This document shows positions 49,773 to 58,831 of a DNA stretch of 59,613 nucleotides, piece after piece; positions within the stretch are counted from its first letter, which is position 1, and each line of letters opens with the position of its first letter. The translations under genes were made by a program, and so were the position numbers. The notes under the pieces were generated by a model. It had not been told where the DNA came from, made no database searches, and worked only from the letters and a program-made list of their open reading frames with translations. Source of the DNA: Limnothrix sp. RL_2_0. GTDB taxonomy: Bacteria; Cyanobacteriota; Cyanobacteriia; Cyanobacteriales; MRBY01. The DNA is taken from NCBI GenBank assembly GCA_012033055.1, contig JAAUPR010000016.1:1-59613 (forward strand), in the 5' to 3' direction.

Positions 49773-50734
49773 TCATCAGTATCCCTTTTGACCTTTTTAA
49801 TCTCGTTCTGGAGGTTTTCAATCTGACGGCGTAAACGATCCATTTCGCTCATCTCTTCCTCGACGGGCACATCCACCGAACCACTGCCCCCTTGGGCATA
49901 GTGACCTTGTTTGATTTTTTGATAGTCCTCAGACTCTTCCCAAGCCTTGATATAACCCAAACGCTCCACCGGAAAAGGATGACTTAAAAAAGTCCCATTC
50001 CCACCGTTATAAATCAAAAACTTATAAATTTGATTCAGTTGCTCCTGATCCAGTGCCTCATACTCTTTAGACTGCTGCGTAAACTCCGTCAAACTAATTT
50101 CGTTGCCATACTTACTACTGCCCCCAGCCAACTTCATCATCGTGTGCAAAATCGGATTCAGATCATCCGTCACCAAAAGCGCCGCCCGATCCGCCGACAA
50201 TTCCGCCTTACGCCGCCACTCATAAAACGCATAGAGCAAACCCGTCGTAATCACATTACCTAAACCCAGCGTAATTTCTCCCACAAAAGAAGCCGCCCCC
50301 ATTGCCCACATCGCCATCTGGATTAAAATCGTGTGATCACATTTAATATGCCCTAACTCGTGAGCCATCACCGTCCGTAATTCCTGCTCATCCAGCAGAT
50401 CCAACAGACCACTATTCACCACAATATAAGGATGCTCATGACCGAGGGAATAGGCATTTACCATCGGATTTTGGTTGACATAGATGGTCGGTTCCGGCGA
50501 GACATCCAAATCCCGCACACATTCCCGAAAAATTCCGTAGAGCGTCGAATATTGTCTCGGCCCCGCCTTAATATTGTTGCCCATTAGATAAACCTGCTGC
50601 GGACGTTCGTAGATATATTCCACAAAACGGCTCGCCAAGAGTTTAAAACCTGGCAAGGCACGCAAAGCATCTTCCGCTTGGCGATCTAGGGGGTGGCGAA
50701 AAGCTTCACTGGAAATTCCGGTGTAGGTGGGCAT
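49769..50734 (-). CDS. M48-family zinc metalloprotease
   Basis: An HtpX/Ste24-like protease of 321 aa. The zinc motif is HELGH in VMAHELGHIKCDH, with the downstream glutamate in EWRRKAELSADRAAL. Hydrophobic segments (MAMWAMGAASFVGEI, NVITTGLLYAFYEW) suggest membrane association. The C-terminus is a coiled coil (EMDRLRRQIENLQNEIKKV), unusual for HtpX and more like the cyanobacterial/plant group. It is transcribed away from purF's direction of entry and stands alone. Confidence 0.85.
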   Translation of the reverse strand: MPTYTGISSEAFRHPLDRQAEDALRALPGFKLLASRFVEYIYERPQQVYLMGNNIKAGPRQYSTLYGIFRECVRDLDVSPEPTIYVNQNPMVNAYSLGHEHPYIVVNSGLLDLLDEQELRTVMAHELGHIKCDHTILIQMAMWAMGAASFVGEITLGLGNVITTGLLYAFYEWRRKAELSADRAALLVTDDLNPILHTMMKLAGGSSKYGNEISLTEFTQQSKEYEALDQEQLNQIYKFLIYNGGNGTFLSHPFPVERLGYIKAWEESEDYQKIKQGHYAQGGSGSVDVPVEEEMSEMDRLRRQIENLQNEIKKVKRDTDD

Positions 50735-50779
50735 AACGACTTCTCCTCATACCGCCCCCGATGCGCGAGAACGGTTTAT

Positions 50780-52249
50780 CTATACAGTGGTTTTTTCTAA
50801 GATTAACTTAGATGCCTTAATAGAGTCGGGAATTTCAATAGGATAGTTGCCATCAAAACAGGCTGTACAGAAGCTGGCTGGATCTTCTTTCGTTACTTCG
50901 AGCATCCCCTCTTTACTGAGATAAGTAAGGGAATCTACTTCGATTTGAGCGGCGATCTCTGCTTTGGATTTGGTGGCAGCAATGAGATGGTCTTGGCTGT
51001 CGGTATCGATGCCGTAAAAACAGGGATGGGTTACGGGGGGAGAAGAAATGCACATATGGACTTCTTCTGCTCCGGCTTGGCGTAAGGCGCGCACGATTTT
51101 TAGGCTGGTGGTTCCCCGCACAATGGAATCGTCAACGATAATAATGCGTTTGCCGTGGAGTACATCTTTGAGGGGGTTGAGCTTCATTTTGATGCCCACT
51201 TCGCGCATATGTTGGGTGGGCTGAATGAAGGTACGGCCTACGTAACGATTTTTGATTAAGCCTTCGCCGAAGGAGATACCGGAAGCGCGGGAAAAACCGA
51301 TCGCCGCCGGGATGCCAGAGTCGGGAACGCCCATTACTAGGTCGGCTTCGATGTTGGATTCTTTGGCGAGTTGTGCGCCGAGGCGGAGGCGATAACTAAA
51401 GAGGGTTTCGTCGTGGACGACGCTATCGGGGCGGGCGAAATAGATCATTTCAAACACGCACAATTTTTTGTCGGGCTTTTCTGCCCATTGGGTCGCGGTA
51501 AAGCCGGATTCGGTAATCCAAACCATTTCACCGGGTTCTACGTCGCGCACGTAATCTGCACCAATGATGTCGAGGGCACAGGTTTCTGAGGCGAGGGCAT
51601 AACGAATTGTGCCGTCTTCTTCTGTAAAACTGCCAATCACTAAGGGTCTTACGCCTTGGGGATCCCGCGCGCCGATGATGCCGTCGGGTGTGCCAATGAC
51701 GAGGCTATAAGCGCCTGAACTGATTTTAAATGCGGCGATCGCCGCCTCAGTCCAATCCATCCCCTGATTCACATAAATGGCGATCGCCTTAGCGATCATT
51801 TCCGAGTCAGTGGTGGTGAGAAAATCTAGATCCCCATCCATCGAGAGCAACTTATCCTTCAGCTCAACAATGTTCACCAAATTGCCGTTATGAGCCAGCG
51901 CTAAAGTACCAAGGCGAGTGTCCTCTAGGGCAGGCTGTGCATTGCAGTGGTGACTCGATCCGGTAGTGGAATAGCGATTGTGACCGACCGCCCAACTCCC
52001 TTGTAGTTCTTGCAGCTTTTCTTCGCTAAACACATGGGAAACCAAGCCCATATCTTTATGACATCTAATTTTGCCTTCATCAAAAGTGGCAATCCCCGCC
52101 GACTCTTGACCGCGATGTTGTAGCGCAAACAGTCCAAAATATGCCAATTTTGCGACCTGTTCTGTAGGGGCATAAATGCCAAAAACACCACAGTATTCTT
52201 TAGGTTTATCTGACAGAGAATTGTCATGGACAGGTTGCTGAACAGTCAT
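50780..52249 (-). CDS. purF: Amidophosphoribosyltransferase
   Basis: PurF makes phosphoribosylamine, the first step of purine synthesis. After a propeptide (MTVQQPVHDNSLSDKPKEY) comes CGVFGIYAP, whose Cys becomes the N-terminal nucleophile. The glutaminase site has GHNRYSTTGSS and AHNGNLVN; the PRTase loop is IIIVDDSIVRGTTSLKIV. Cys residues consistent with an Fe-S form are present (CFYGID, CTACFDG). ATG 52249 gives the standard start; the frame continues upstream without support. Confidence 0.95.
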   Translation of the reverse strand: MTVQQPVHDNSLSDKPKEYCGVFGIYAPTEQVAKLAYFGLFALQHRGQESAGIATFDEGKIRCHKDMGLVSHVFSEEKLQELQGSWAVGHNRYSTTGSSHHCNAQPALEDTRLGTLALAHNGNLVNIVELKDKLLSMDGDLDFLTTTDSEMIAKAIAIYVNQGMDWTEAAIAAFKISSGAYSLVIGTPDGIIGARDPQGVRPLVIGSFTEEDGTIRYALASETCALDIIGADYVRDVEPGEMVWITESGFTATQWAEKPDKKLCVFEMIYFARPDSVVHDETLFSYRLRLGAQLAKESNIEADLVMGVPDSGIPAAIGFSRASGISFGEGLIKNRYVGRTFIQPTQHMREVGIKMKLNPLKDVLHGKRIIIVDDSIVRGTTSLKIVRALRQAGAEEVHMCISSPPVTHPCFYGIDTDSQDHLIAATKSKAEIAAQIEVDSLTYLSKEGMLEVTKEDPASFCTACFDGNYPIEIPDSIKASKLILEKTTV

Positions 52250-52495
52250 CCTACAGGTTGCGCTCCTAGTATTAATTTTAGATTCAGAAAATGGCTTGAC
52301 GACAGTTACCGTATCACAGTAGCCAGACTCCACAATGCGTCCCCAGACGCCCGTTGCTTTTAACCGAAGTTAATGCAAGTTTAATGATTTGATTATCGGC
52401 TATTTTCGTTCTTTAACCGCAAGAATACTATTTAAATCGACTTTCATGGGGGGAACTTTTGTCGAGATAGTGATAGCTGGAAGACATGGCTAATG

Positions 52496-53185
52496 TTATA
52501 AGCGCCGGAGTAAATTGAGACCGTGGGTATCGGTACCACAAGTGAGCAATAAGTTGTGCGATCGCCCCATTTCTTCCATGCGGGGGGTATGTTTGATACT
52601 CGAAACCCAAGGATTGGGATTGTCGTAGGCGTAGTAAGCCTCAATGCCATCAAAGTTAATTGCGGCAGCGGCAGGCACTAACTCCGATGCGGGACGGCGA
52701 TATCGAGCGGGGTGGGCCAAAATTGCAATCCCCCTAGCTTGGTGAATGGCTCGGACAATGGTGTCAGCGGTTGCCTTGTCTCCTTCTTGGATTTCTCGAC
52801 GACGATAATCGGCTAAGGCGGCATGGGTCGGATCAAAACCATAGGCAAGGATATGTACCCCTGTACCAAGGAGACGGCCATTAATTTCCATGCCTGTCCA
52901 GAGGTGAGGTAATGCACCTACTCCTTCAGCGGCTTTTTGTTGGAGGTAGGCTTGGGCGGCGTAATAGCCTTTAACGGTGTGGTGATCGGTGATAGCGAAA
53001 CCTTTCAAACCAATGGCGATCGCCTGATCAACAATTTCCTCTGGGGTAAGTTTCCCGTCGGAGCAAACCGAGTGCATATGGAAGTTGTATTGTAGGGGGC
53101 AACTCGTCGCTGTCATGCTACACCACACCTTCTCTAGGGCGGCTAAATCTTGGGCTGTACTCGGAGTTGATACCGTAGAAGTCAT
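52496..53185 (-). CDS. PHP-domain metal-dependent phosphoesterase
   Basis: A 229-aa single PHP domain. Metal-binding motifs in order are FHMHSVCSDG, GFAITDHHTVKGY, AILAHPARYRR and CGTDTHG. Such standalone PHP proteins include TrpH/YciV-like 5'-3' nucleases that act on short RNAs or pAp; which one cannot be told here. A run of Ser/Thr/Ala precedes the domain. It is a single-gene unit downstream of the kinase operon. Confidence 0.85.
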   Translation of the reverse strand: MTSTVSTPSTAQDLAALEKVWCSMTATSCPLQYNFHMHSVCSDGKLTPEEIVDQAIAIGLKGFAITDHHTVKGYYAAQAYLQQKAAEGVGALPHLWTGMEINGRLLGTGVHILAYGFDPTHAALADYRRREIQEGDKATADTIVRAIHQARGIAILAHPARYRRPASELVPAAAAINFDGIEAYYAYDNPNPWVSSIKHTPRMEEMGRSHNLLLTCGTDTHGLNLLRRL

Positions 53186-53340
53186 AGTGCGAGCGATTAC
53201 TTATAACCGCGAAATACGAGCAGAGCAAGGGAAATTCAGATAGTTCACCAGATATTTGTTTTTAAAGCTGTTGGGTATAAATTGCTTAAAGAAACGGTTG
53301 AAGAATATAAAATATTTCAAAATATTACAATTACCATAGC

Positions 53341-53370
53341 AAAAAAAACCTGACCTAAAATCAGTGGCCT
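53341..53370 (-). terminator. Probable terminator of the leuD-queD-kinase operon
   Basis: On the minus strand CTGA and TCAG pair around TTTTAGG, with further C-G closure, followed by eight Ts. The stem is short. It lies about 95 bp past the kinase stop. Confidence 0.5.
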
Positions 53371-53463
53371 CCGGGTAATGGGCGATCGCACCAACTAGAC
53401 TTTAATATTTGTCATGTTGGACTTCCATTTTAACGACTTCCCAAAGAAACTTACTGATTCGCT

Positions 53464-54729
53464 TTACAGCATTTCCCAATCGTCTAAGGAACCTTGTTGA
53501 GCTAGGCGAGCAGAGCCATAAGCAGCTTCCGGTTGTGCCGAAATAATTACCGAACAAGCCAGCAGTTTTTCCCGCAACTGGAGCCATTGAGGATTCTTCG
53601 CACCGCCCCCAGCGGTAAATATCCGTTGCAACGGATCTGCCCCAAGATTTTGCAATTTTGCGTAGCCCATTTTTTCAATGCGAGCAATACCTTCTAGGAG
53701 ACCATGGAGAAAGGCTTGATCGGTCGCCGGACGGGGTGATAAACGGGGCGCGAGATGGGGGTCATTAATCGGGAAGCGATCGCCGGGTTGCAGTAAAGGA
53801 TAATAATCCAAACCGCTGGGTTGGGTGGGGTCAATATTGGCACTGAGAGCGGCTAAGGTTGCATCATCAAAAAAATGTTTTAGTACAGCACCGCCAGTGT
53901 TCGACGCACCACCCGTTAACCAAAGATTGCCAAAACGATGGCTATACACTCCGGCAGTCAGATCATTAACAGGCGTTTGACTCAGCAATTTCAGCACTAA
54001 TGTAGAACCGAGGGAAGTCACCGCTTCACCGATTTGGGATGCGCCACTGGCGATAAATGCGGCAATACTATCTGTTGTGCCTGCCCGAATTTGGCAGCGG
54101 GGATTGATGTTTAACGGGACGGCGATCGCCGGAAGAATTTCACCAACTGTTTCACCGGGTGTTTTTACTTGGGGCAGCAGGGAAAATAAATCGTGATTTT
54201 GCAGCCAATCAGGATATTGCAAAGTGGTTACGTCAAATCCCAATTTCAAGGCGTTGTGATAGTCACTAAAGCCGAGTTTTCCGTGGAGTAAAAAGCCCAG
54301 CCAATCGGCTTGATGTAAAAAATATGTCGCTTTTTTAGTCACTCCTTCCGCTTGCCACCAGAGCAGTTTTGCCAAACTAGAAGTGGCGGATCGAACTAGG
54401 TGATTTTGCGGCACAAATTGATCCATTTCTGGTAATGTTACCCGTCCACAATCATCGTTATAAAGCAGCGTTTCAGTAATGGGTTGACCGAGTTCATCAC
54501 AGAGTAAAACCGTCCCCGATGTGCCATTGATGGCGATCGCCCGCAGATTTTCGCGTACAGTCAAATCCAGATCTGCTAAAAGCGTAAACAGTACTTGCCG
54601 CCAAGATTCTGGGGTTTGCTGAATATTTTTTTCTGAAACCGTTTGAATAATATTTTGGGCGGAATCAATGGCGATCGCCCTCGCCCCCGAAGTGCCGAAA
54701 TCAATGCCGAGATAATAAAAATTTTCCAC
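53464..54729 (-). CDS. FGGY-family sugar kinase (D-ribulokinase-like)
   Basis: A 421-aa carbohydrate kinase. The N-domain has YLGIDFGTSGARAIAID and INGTSGTVLLCD; the second domain has RAGTTDSIAAFIASG, SLGSTLVLKLL and FTAGGGAKNPQWLQLR for ATP. It is shorter than xylulokinase and matches the cyanobacterial/plant XK-1 group shown to phosphorylate D-ribulose in a Synechococcus homologue. QueD lies 10 bp upstream, LeuD before that: an operon of unrelated functions. Confidence 0.85.
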   Translation of the reverse strand: MENFYYLGIDFGTSGARAIAIDSAQNIIQTVSEKNIQQTPESWRQVLFTLLADLDLTVRENLRAIAINGTSGTVLLCDELGQPITETLLYNDDCGRVTLPEMDQFVPQNHLVRSATSSLAKLLWWQAEGVTKKATYFLHQADWLGFLLHGKLGFSDYHNALKLGFDVTTLQYPDWLQNHDLFSLLPQVKTPGETVGEILPAIAVPLNINPRCQIRAGTTDSIAAFIASGASQIGEAVTSLGSTLVLKLLSQTPVNDLTAGVYSHRFGNLWLTGGASNTGGAVLKHFFDDATLAALSANIDPTQPSGLDYYPLLQPGDRFPINDPHLAPRLSPRPATDQAFLHGLLEGIARIEKMGYAKLQNLGADPLQRIFTAGGGAKNPQWLQLREKLLACSVIISAQPEAAYGSARLAQQGSLDDWEML

Positions 54730-54739
54730 AATTCACAAT

Positions 54740-55117
54740 TTAAATGCGGCGATAAATACAGCCGGATGTGCAGGTTTCCCGAATTTCTACCGCGTCCAAA
54801 CCGGGCAAATTCATGGCGGCTAATTGCTCATAAATCCACTGGGCGATCGCCTCGCTAGTCGGACTTTCTAGCCCCAACGTTTCGTTTAAATAATAGTGAT
54901 CTAAATATTCATCCAAAAGCGGCTGCATATACTTTTTCAGATCACCAAAATCCATTAACATCCCCTGTTTTGCCCCAGAAGCTGTCAGGCGATCGCCCCG
55001 AATATAAACCCGACACACCCAGCTATGACCATGGAGCCGCGCACATTTCCCGTCGTGGTGGGGCAGTTGGTGAGCCGCCTCAAAGCGGAACTCCTTATAC
55101 AGTTGCCAATGTTCCAT
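54740..55117 (-). CDS. queD: 6-carboxytetrahydropterin synthase
   Basis: QueD converts dihydroneopterin triphosphate to 6-carboxytetrahydropterin, for queuosine or other deazapurines. Zinc ligands are in EAAHQLPHH and LHGHSW; the catalytic Cys is in GKCARLHGH. At 125 aa the length is right. The C-terminal Glu motif (EIRETCTSGCIY) is present. It is the middle gene of the leuD-queD-kinase operon. Confidence 0.92.
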   Translation of the reverse strand: MEHWQLYKEFRFEAAHQLPHHDGKCARLHGHSWVCRVYIRGDRLTASGAKQGMLMDFGDLKKYMQPLLDEYLDHYYLNETLGLESPTSEAIAQWIYEQLAAMNLPGLDAVEIRETCTSGCIYRRI

Positions 55118-55132
55118 GGAAATCCGCTGACG

Positions 55133-55726
55133 TTATGCCCAAGCCAAATAGGGCAAATTCTTCGCCGTCACAGCAATTTCTTCTTTGCCAGCGACCAATT
55201 GTCCGCAACTGTCCCAAGTCCCGCCCAACAAAGCTTGCCGTGCCCCTTCATCCAAGCTGACTTTGCCCGTCCAATCACCGCAAGAAATTTCGAGGGTTTC
55301 TAGGTTAACCGTACTCGTTGCCGTGGGATTGGCTTCCATTTGCGCTTGAAAGGCTTCTACCGTGGCCTGATCGGTGGTGAGACAAGGCACACCATTCGCG
55401 AGACAGTTACCAAAAAAGATTTCAGCAAAACTTTCGCCGACAATGGCTTCAATGCCCCATTTTAAAAGGGCTTGGGGAGCATGTTCCCGCGAGGAGCCGC
55501 AGCCAAAATTATTGTTTACGGCCAAAATATTCGCCCCTTGAAACTGGGCTTGATCAAAGGGGTGGGAGCCTTTAGTTTGCTGGCGATCGTCGGCAAATAC
55601 TTCTTCGCCTAGGCCATCAAAGGTGACGCACTTGAGGAAACGAGCCGGGATAATCCGGTCTGTGTCGATATCGTTACCCCGGAGGGCAATGCCTTTGCCA
55701 GAAACTTGCTTAATTTCGCTGCTCAT
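55133..55726 (-). CDS. leuD: 3-isopropylmalate dehydratase small subunit
   Basis: LeuD pairs with LeuC to isomerise isopropylmalate in leucine synthesis. The aconitase swivel domain has [16 protein letters not shown] and the substrate loop [20 protein letters not shown]. It is 197 aa, as usual. LeuC is not in the window. Gap to queD is 15 bp. Confidence 0.95.
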   Translation of the reverse strand: MSSEIKQVSGKGIALRGNDIDTDRIIPARFLKCVTFDGLGEEVFADDRQQTKGSHPFDQAQFQGANILAVNNNFGCGSSREHAPQALLKWGIEAIVGESFAEIFFGNCLANGVPCLTTDQATVEAFQAQMEANPTATSTVNLETLEISCGDWTGKVSLDEGARQALLGGTWDSCGQLVAGKEEIAVTAKNLPYLAWA

Positions 55727-55890
55727 CTTCGGAATGTTGTGACCAATGGGAGATTGTTAATTTAGCATATGCGTTTGGTTGCTATGGGGAAAATTTTGGG
55801 GGCGATCGCCAAGATCCGCCAAAGCCACAGACGAAAATGGATTTAGTAGATATAATTTGTTACGAACACCATTAAGAAATGTTGCGTCTC

Positions 55891-56220
55891 ATGAGTAACC
55901 CCGTTATCCAAGCCCTTTCCTACGGACGCGCCTTCGCAGAAGTGCTCAAAGAAAAAGTAGAAGACAGTCTCACCGATGTCCTCAGCGACTTTGGCAAATT
56001 TGATGCCGAGCGCAATCAGTGGTTCCAAGAATTCACCAAGGAAGTCAAGGCTAGAGCCGAAAAGGAAGCCAGCAAAACCACGGACAATGGCAAACCCGTT
56101 ACCATCAGTATTGACGACGAAGAGCCCAGCGATCTTCAAGAAACTATTGATAATCTCCGTGCGGAAATCGCTAGCCTGAAAGCTGCCCTCAAGCAATATC
56201 GCGACCAAGATAATAACTAA
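55891..56220 (+). CDS. DUF6825 family protein
   Basis: A 109-aa protein of cyanobacteria and plastids. SNPVIQALSYGRAFAEVLKE is the conserved N-terminus, followed by an acidic linker (SIDDEEPSD) and a C-terminal coiled coil (LQETIDNLRAEIASLKAALK). The frame opens at 55879, but ATG 55891 is preferred. Function is unknown. Confidence 0.75.
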   Translation: MSNPVIQALSYGRAFAEVLKEKVEDSLTDVLSDFGKFDAERNQWFQEFTKEVKARAEKEASKTTDNGKPVTISIDDEEPSDLQETIDNLRAEIASLKAALKQYRDQDNN

Positions 56221-56303
56221 ACACTAGGCGAGAAATACCAACGCATTTATCTGGCGATCGCCCCCAATCTGTCCCCTGTCGTTTCATTAGGCAACCCGTT
56301 TTT

Positions 56304-58049
56304 GTGTCTGCACTGTCCCCCCAAATCAAGCCCGTCGCCTCCTCCCAGTCTGCGCCCACAGCAGCCCCCCGCCTCGACCGGGCAAAATCCGCCTACCGTT
56401 GGAACCGGGGCAACTACTCCAAAAATCGTCGTCGCTTCGATATTTGGGTCTTTGTACTAACCCTGATTTTTAAGCTCATCCGCAACAGCAAAAAATGGAC
56501 ATACTCAGGGGGCTTTACCGAAGAAAAACTCGGCGATCGCCGCCGCATCCAAGCCGCGTGGATTAAAGAAAGTTTCCTTGAATTAGGGCCAACATTTATC
56601 AAAGTTGGGCAACTATTTTCTACCCGTGCCGATCTTTTCCCCGCTGAATACGTCGAAGAATTATCCAAACTTCAAGACCGAGTTCCTGCTTTTTCCTACG
56701 AACAGACCAAACAACTCATCGAAGAAGATCTCAGCAAACCACTCCACGAACTGTTCCATAGCTTTGATCCCATTCCTCTCGCCGCCGCCAGCTTAGGCCA
56801 AGTCCACAAAGCGCAACTCCACAGCGGTGAAGAAGTCGTTGTCAAAGTCCAGCGTCCCGGCCTCAAACAGCTCTTCACCATTGATTTGGCGATCCTCAAA
56901 AAAATTGCTTGGTATTTCCAGAGGCATCCCAAGTGGGGTGAAAACCGTGACTGGCTGGGCATTTACGACGAATGTTGTCGCATTCTCTGGCAAGAAGTGG
57001 ACTATCTGCGGGAAGGGCGTAGTGCCGATACTTTCCGTCGTAACTTCCGCAACGCAGCATGGGTAAAAGTCCCTAAAGTCTATTGGCGTTATGCGTCCCC
57101 AAGGGTACTGACCCTCGAATATTTGCCGGGGATAAAAATTAGCCATTACGATGCCCTTGAAGCGGCTGGTTTAGAACGAAAAGAGTTGGCGAAGCTCAGT
57201 GCAAAAGCCTATTTGCAACAGTTACTCAACGACGGTTTTTTCCATGCCGATCCCCATCCCGGCAACTTAGCGGTGAGTGCTGATGGTGCGCTGATTTTTT
57301 ATGATTTTGGCATGATGGGCGAAATTAAGAGCAATGTCAAAGCGGGTTTGATGGAAACCATGATGGGCGTGACGGAAAAGGATGCTAATCGGGTGGTGAA
57401 CTCCCTTGTTGACCTTGGTGCTTTGCAGGCAACGGATGATATGGGACCAGTCAGGCGATCGGTGCAATTCATGCTGGATAACTTTATGGATAAACCGTTT
57501 GAAGCGCAATCTATCTCGGCGATTAGTGATGATTTGTACGATATTGCCTATGACCAACCGTTTCGATTTCCTGCAACTTTCACATTCGTGATGCGAGCAT
57601 TTTCGACCCTAGAAGGTGTGGGGAAAGGTCTAGATCCAGAGTTTAATTTTATGGCGGTGGCACAACCATTTGCCCTACAGATTATGAGTGAAAATCTTCC
57701 TAGTGGCAGCAGTATTATTGATCAGCTTGGTCGGCAAGCGGCACAGTTAAGTACTTCAACCCTCGGCTTACCGAGGCGCATTGAGGACACGATTGAAAAA
57801 TTAGACCGTGGTGATATTCGCGTTCGGGTGAGGGCACAGGAGTCCGATCGCCTATTGCGCAAAATCGGTGGGATGCAGTTGGCAACAAATTATACGTTGG
57901 TGCTCTGCGCTTTGATTTTGTCTGCTACGCTGTTATTTGTAAACGAGTCGCTTGTTCCAGCGGCTGTTGTGGGTGCGATCGCCATTCTTCCAGCATGGAC
58001 TTTGTGGCGACTACTAAAGAAACTTGATCGTTATGATCGTAAGTTTTAA
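56304..58049 (+). CDS. ABC1/UbiB-family atypical kinase
   Basis: 581 aa from GTG 56304. The KxGQ motif is in FIKVGQLFSTRADLFP, the Ala-rich loop in AAASLGQVHKAQL, the Lys in VVVKVQRPG, and the catalytic parts in FHADPHPGNL and YDFGMMG. Two C-terminal hydrophobic helices (YTLVLCALILSATLLFV, AAVVGAIAILPAWTLW) anchor it. Relatives in cyanobacteria and plastoglobules act on quinone and prenyl-lipid metabolism; the exact target here is unknown. Not part of an obvious operon. Confidence 0.88.
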   Translation: MSALSPQIKPVASSQSAPTAAPRLDRAKSAYRWNRGNYSKNRRRFDIWVFVLTLIFKLIRNSKKWTYSGGFTEEKLGDRRRIQAAWIKESFLELGPTFIKVGQLFSTRADLFPAEYVEELSKLQDRVPAFSYEQTKQLIEEDLSKPLHELFHSFDPIPLAAASLGQVHKAQLHSGEEVVVKVQRPGLKQLFTIDLAILKKIAWYFQRHPKWGENRDWLGIYDECCRILWQEVDYLREGRSADTFRRNFRNAAWVKVPKVYWRYASPRVLTLEYLPGIKISHYDALEAAGLERKELAKLSAKAYLQQLLNDGFFHADPHPGNLAVSADGALIFYDFGMMGEIKSNVKAGLMETMMGVTEKDANRVVNSLVDLGALQATDDMGPVRRSVQFMLDNFMDKPFEAQSISAISDDLYDIAYDQPFRFPATFTFVMRAFSTLEGVGKGLDPEFNFMAVAQPFALQIMSENLPSGSSIIDQLGRQAAQLSTSTLGLPRRIEDTIEKLDRGDIRVRVRAQESDRLLRKIGGMQLATNYTLVLCALILSATLLFVNESLVPAAVVGAIAILPAWTLWRLLKKLDRYDRKF

Positions 58050-58101
58050 ATAAATTAGCTAAACTCATTGCAACGTCGATACGTTCCCAAAAACAACGCT
58101 T

Positions 58102-58830
58102 ATGAAACGCCATTTTACGGGTCTGACTGATCCGGGGCTGGTACGCTCTGCTAACCAAGATTCTTATTATTTTGACCCCGAAGGACGGTTTTTTATCGTT
58201 GCTGACGGCATGGGTGGCCATGCGGGGGGGGAGCAAGCCAGTCGTATTGCTGCTGAGACGATTCGTGAATATTTAGAAGCCAACTGGAAGTCTTCGGATA
58301 AATCAGATGTTTTGCTAAAAACGGCGCTCAAAGAGGCAAACCAAGCTATTTTAATTGACCAAGTGGAGCATCCTGAACGGCAGGATATGGGGACAACAGC
58401 AGTGATTGTAGCTTTCCGGCAAAAGCAGGTGTGGCGTGGTCATGTTGGAGATTCTCGGCTGTACCGCTTTGGGGAGAATACTTTAGAGCAACTCACGGAA
58501 GATCAGACGTGGGTTGGCAAGGCGATGAAAGCGGGTGATATTACGGCAGAGCAGGCAAAAGTCCATCCTTGGCGGCATGTTTTATCGCAATGTTTAGGGC
58601 GCAAAGATCTTTATCAAATTGATGTGGCAGAGATTGATCTCCAAGTTGGCGATCGCCTGTTGTTATGCAGTGATGGTTTGACGGAAGAAGTTCCCGATGA
58701 GCAGATAAAATCGATCATGACTGAAGGTGAAACCCCAGAAAAAACGGCAGCGATCTTAGTAGAAACCGCGAAAGAAAATGGCGGTTCTGATAATGTCACA
58801 GTCGTTCTCGTCAGTGAAGAAGTCGCCTAA
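58102..58830 (+). CDS. PP2C-type protein phosphatase (PphA-like)
   Basis: 242 aa. Metal-binding motifs are complete: RSANQDSYYF, VADGMGGHAGGEQASR, GDSRLYRF, LLLCSDGLTEEV and GGSDNVTVVL. Size and sequence resemble cyanobacterial PphA, which dephosphorylates the signalling protein PII; other Ser/Thr phosphatases of this size exist. No kinase is directly coupled, although the ABC1 gene ends 50 bp before. Confidence 0.88.
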   Translation: MKRHFTGLTDPGLVRSANQDSYYFDPEGRFFIVADGMGGHAGGEQASRIAAETIREYLEANWKSSDKSDVLLKTALKEANQAILIDQVEHPERQDMGTTAVIVAFRQKQVWRGHVGDSRLYRFGENTLEQLTEDQTWVGKAMKAGDITAEQAKVHPWRHVLSQCLGRKDLYQIDVAEIDLQVGDRLLLCSDGLTEEVPDEQIKSIMTEGETPEKTAAILVETAKENGGSDNVTVVLVSEEVA

Positions 58831-58831
58831 T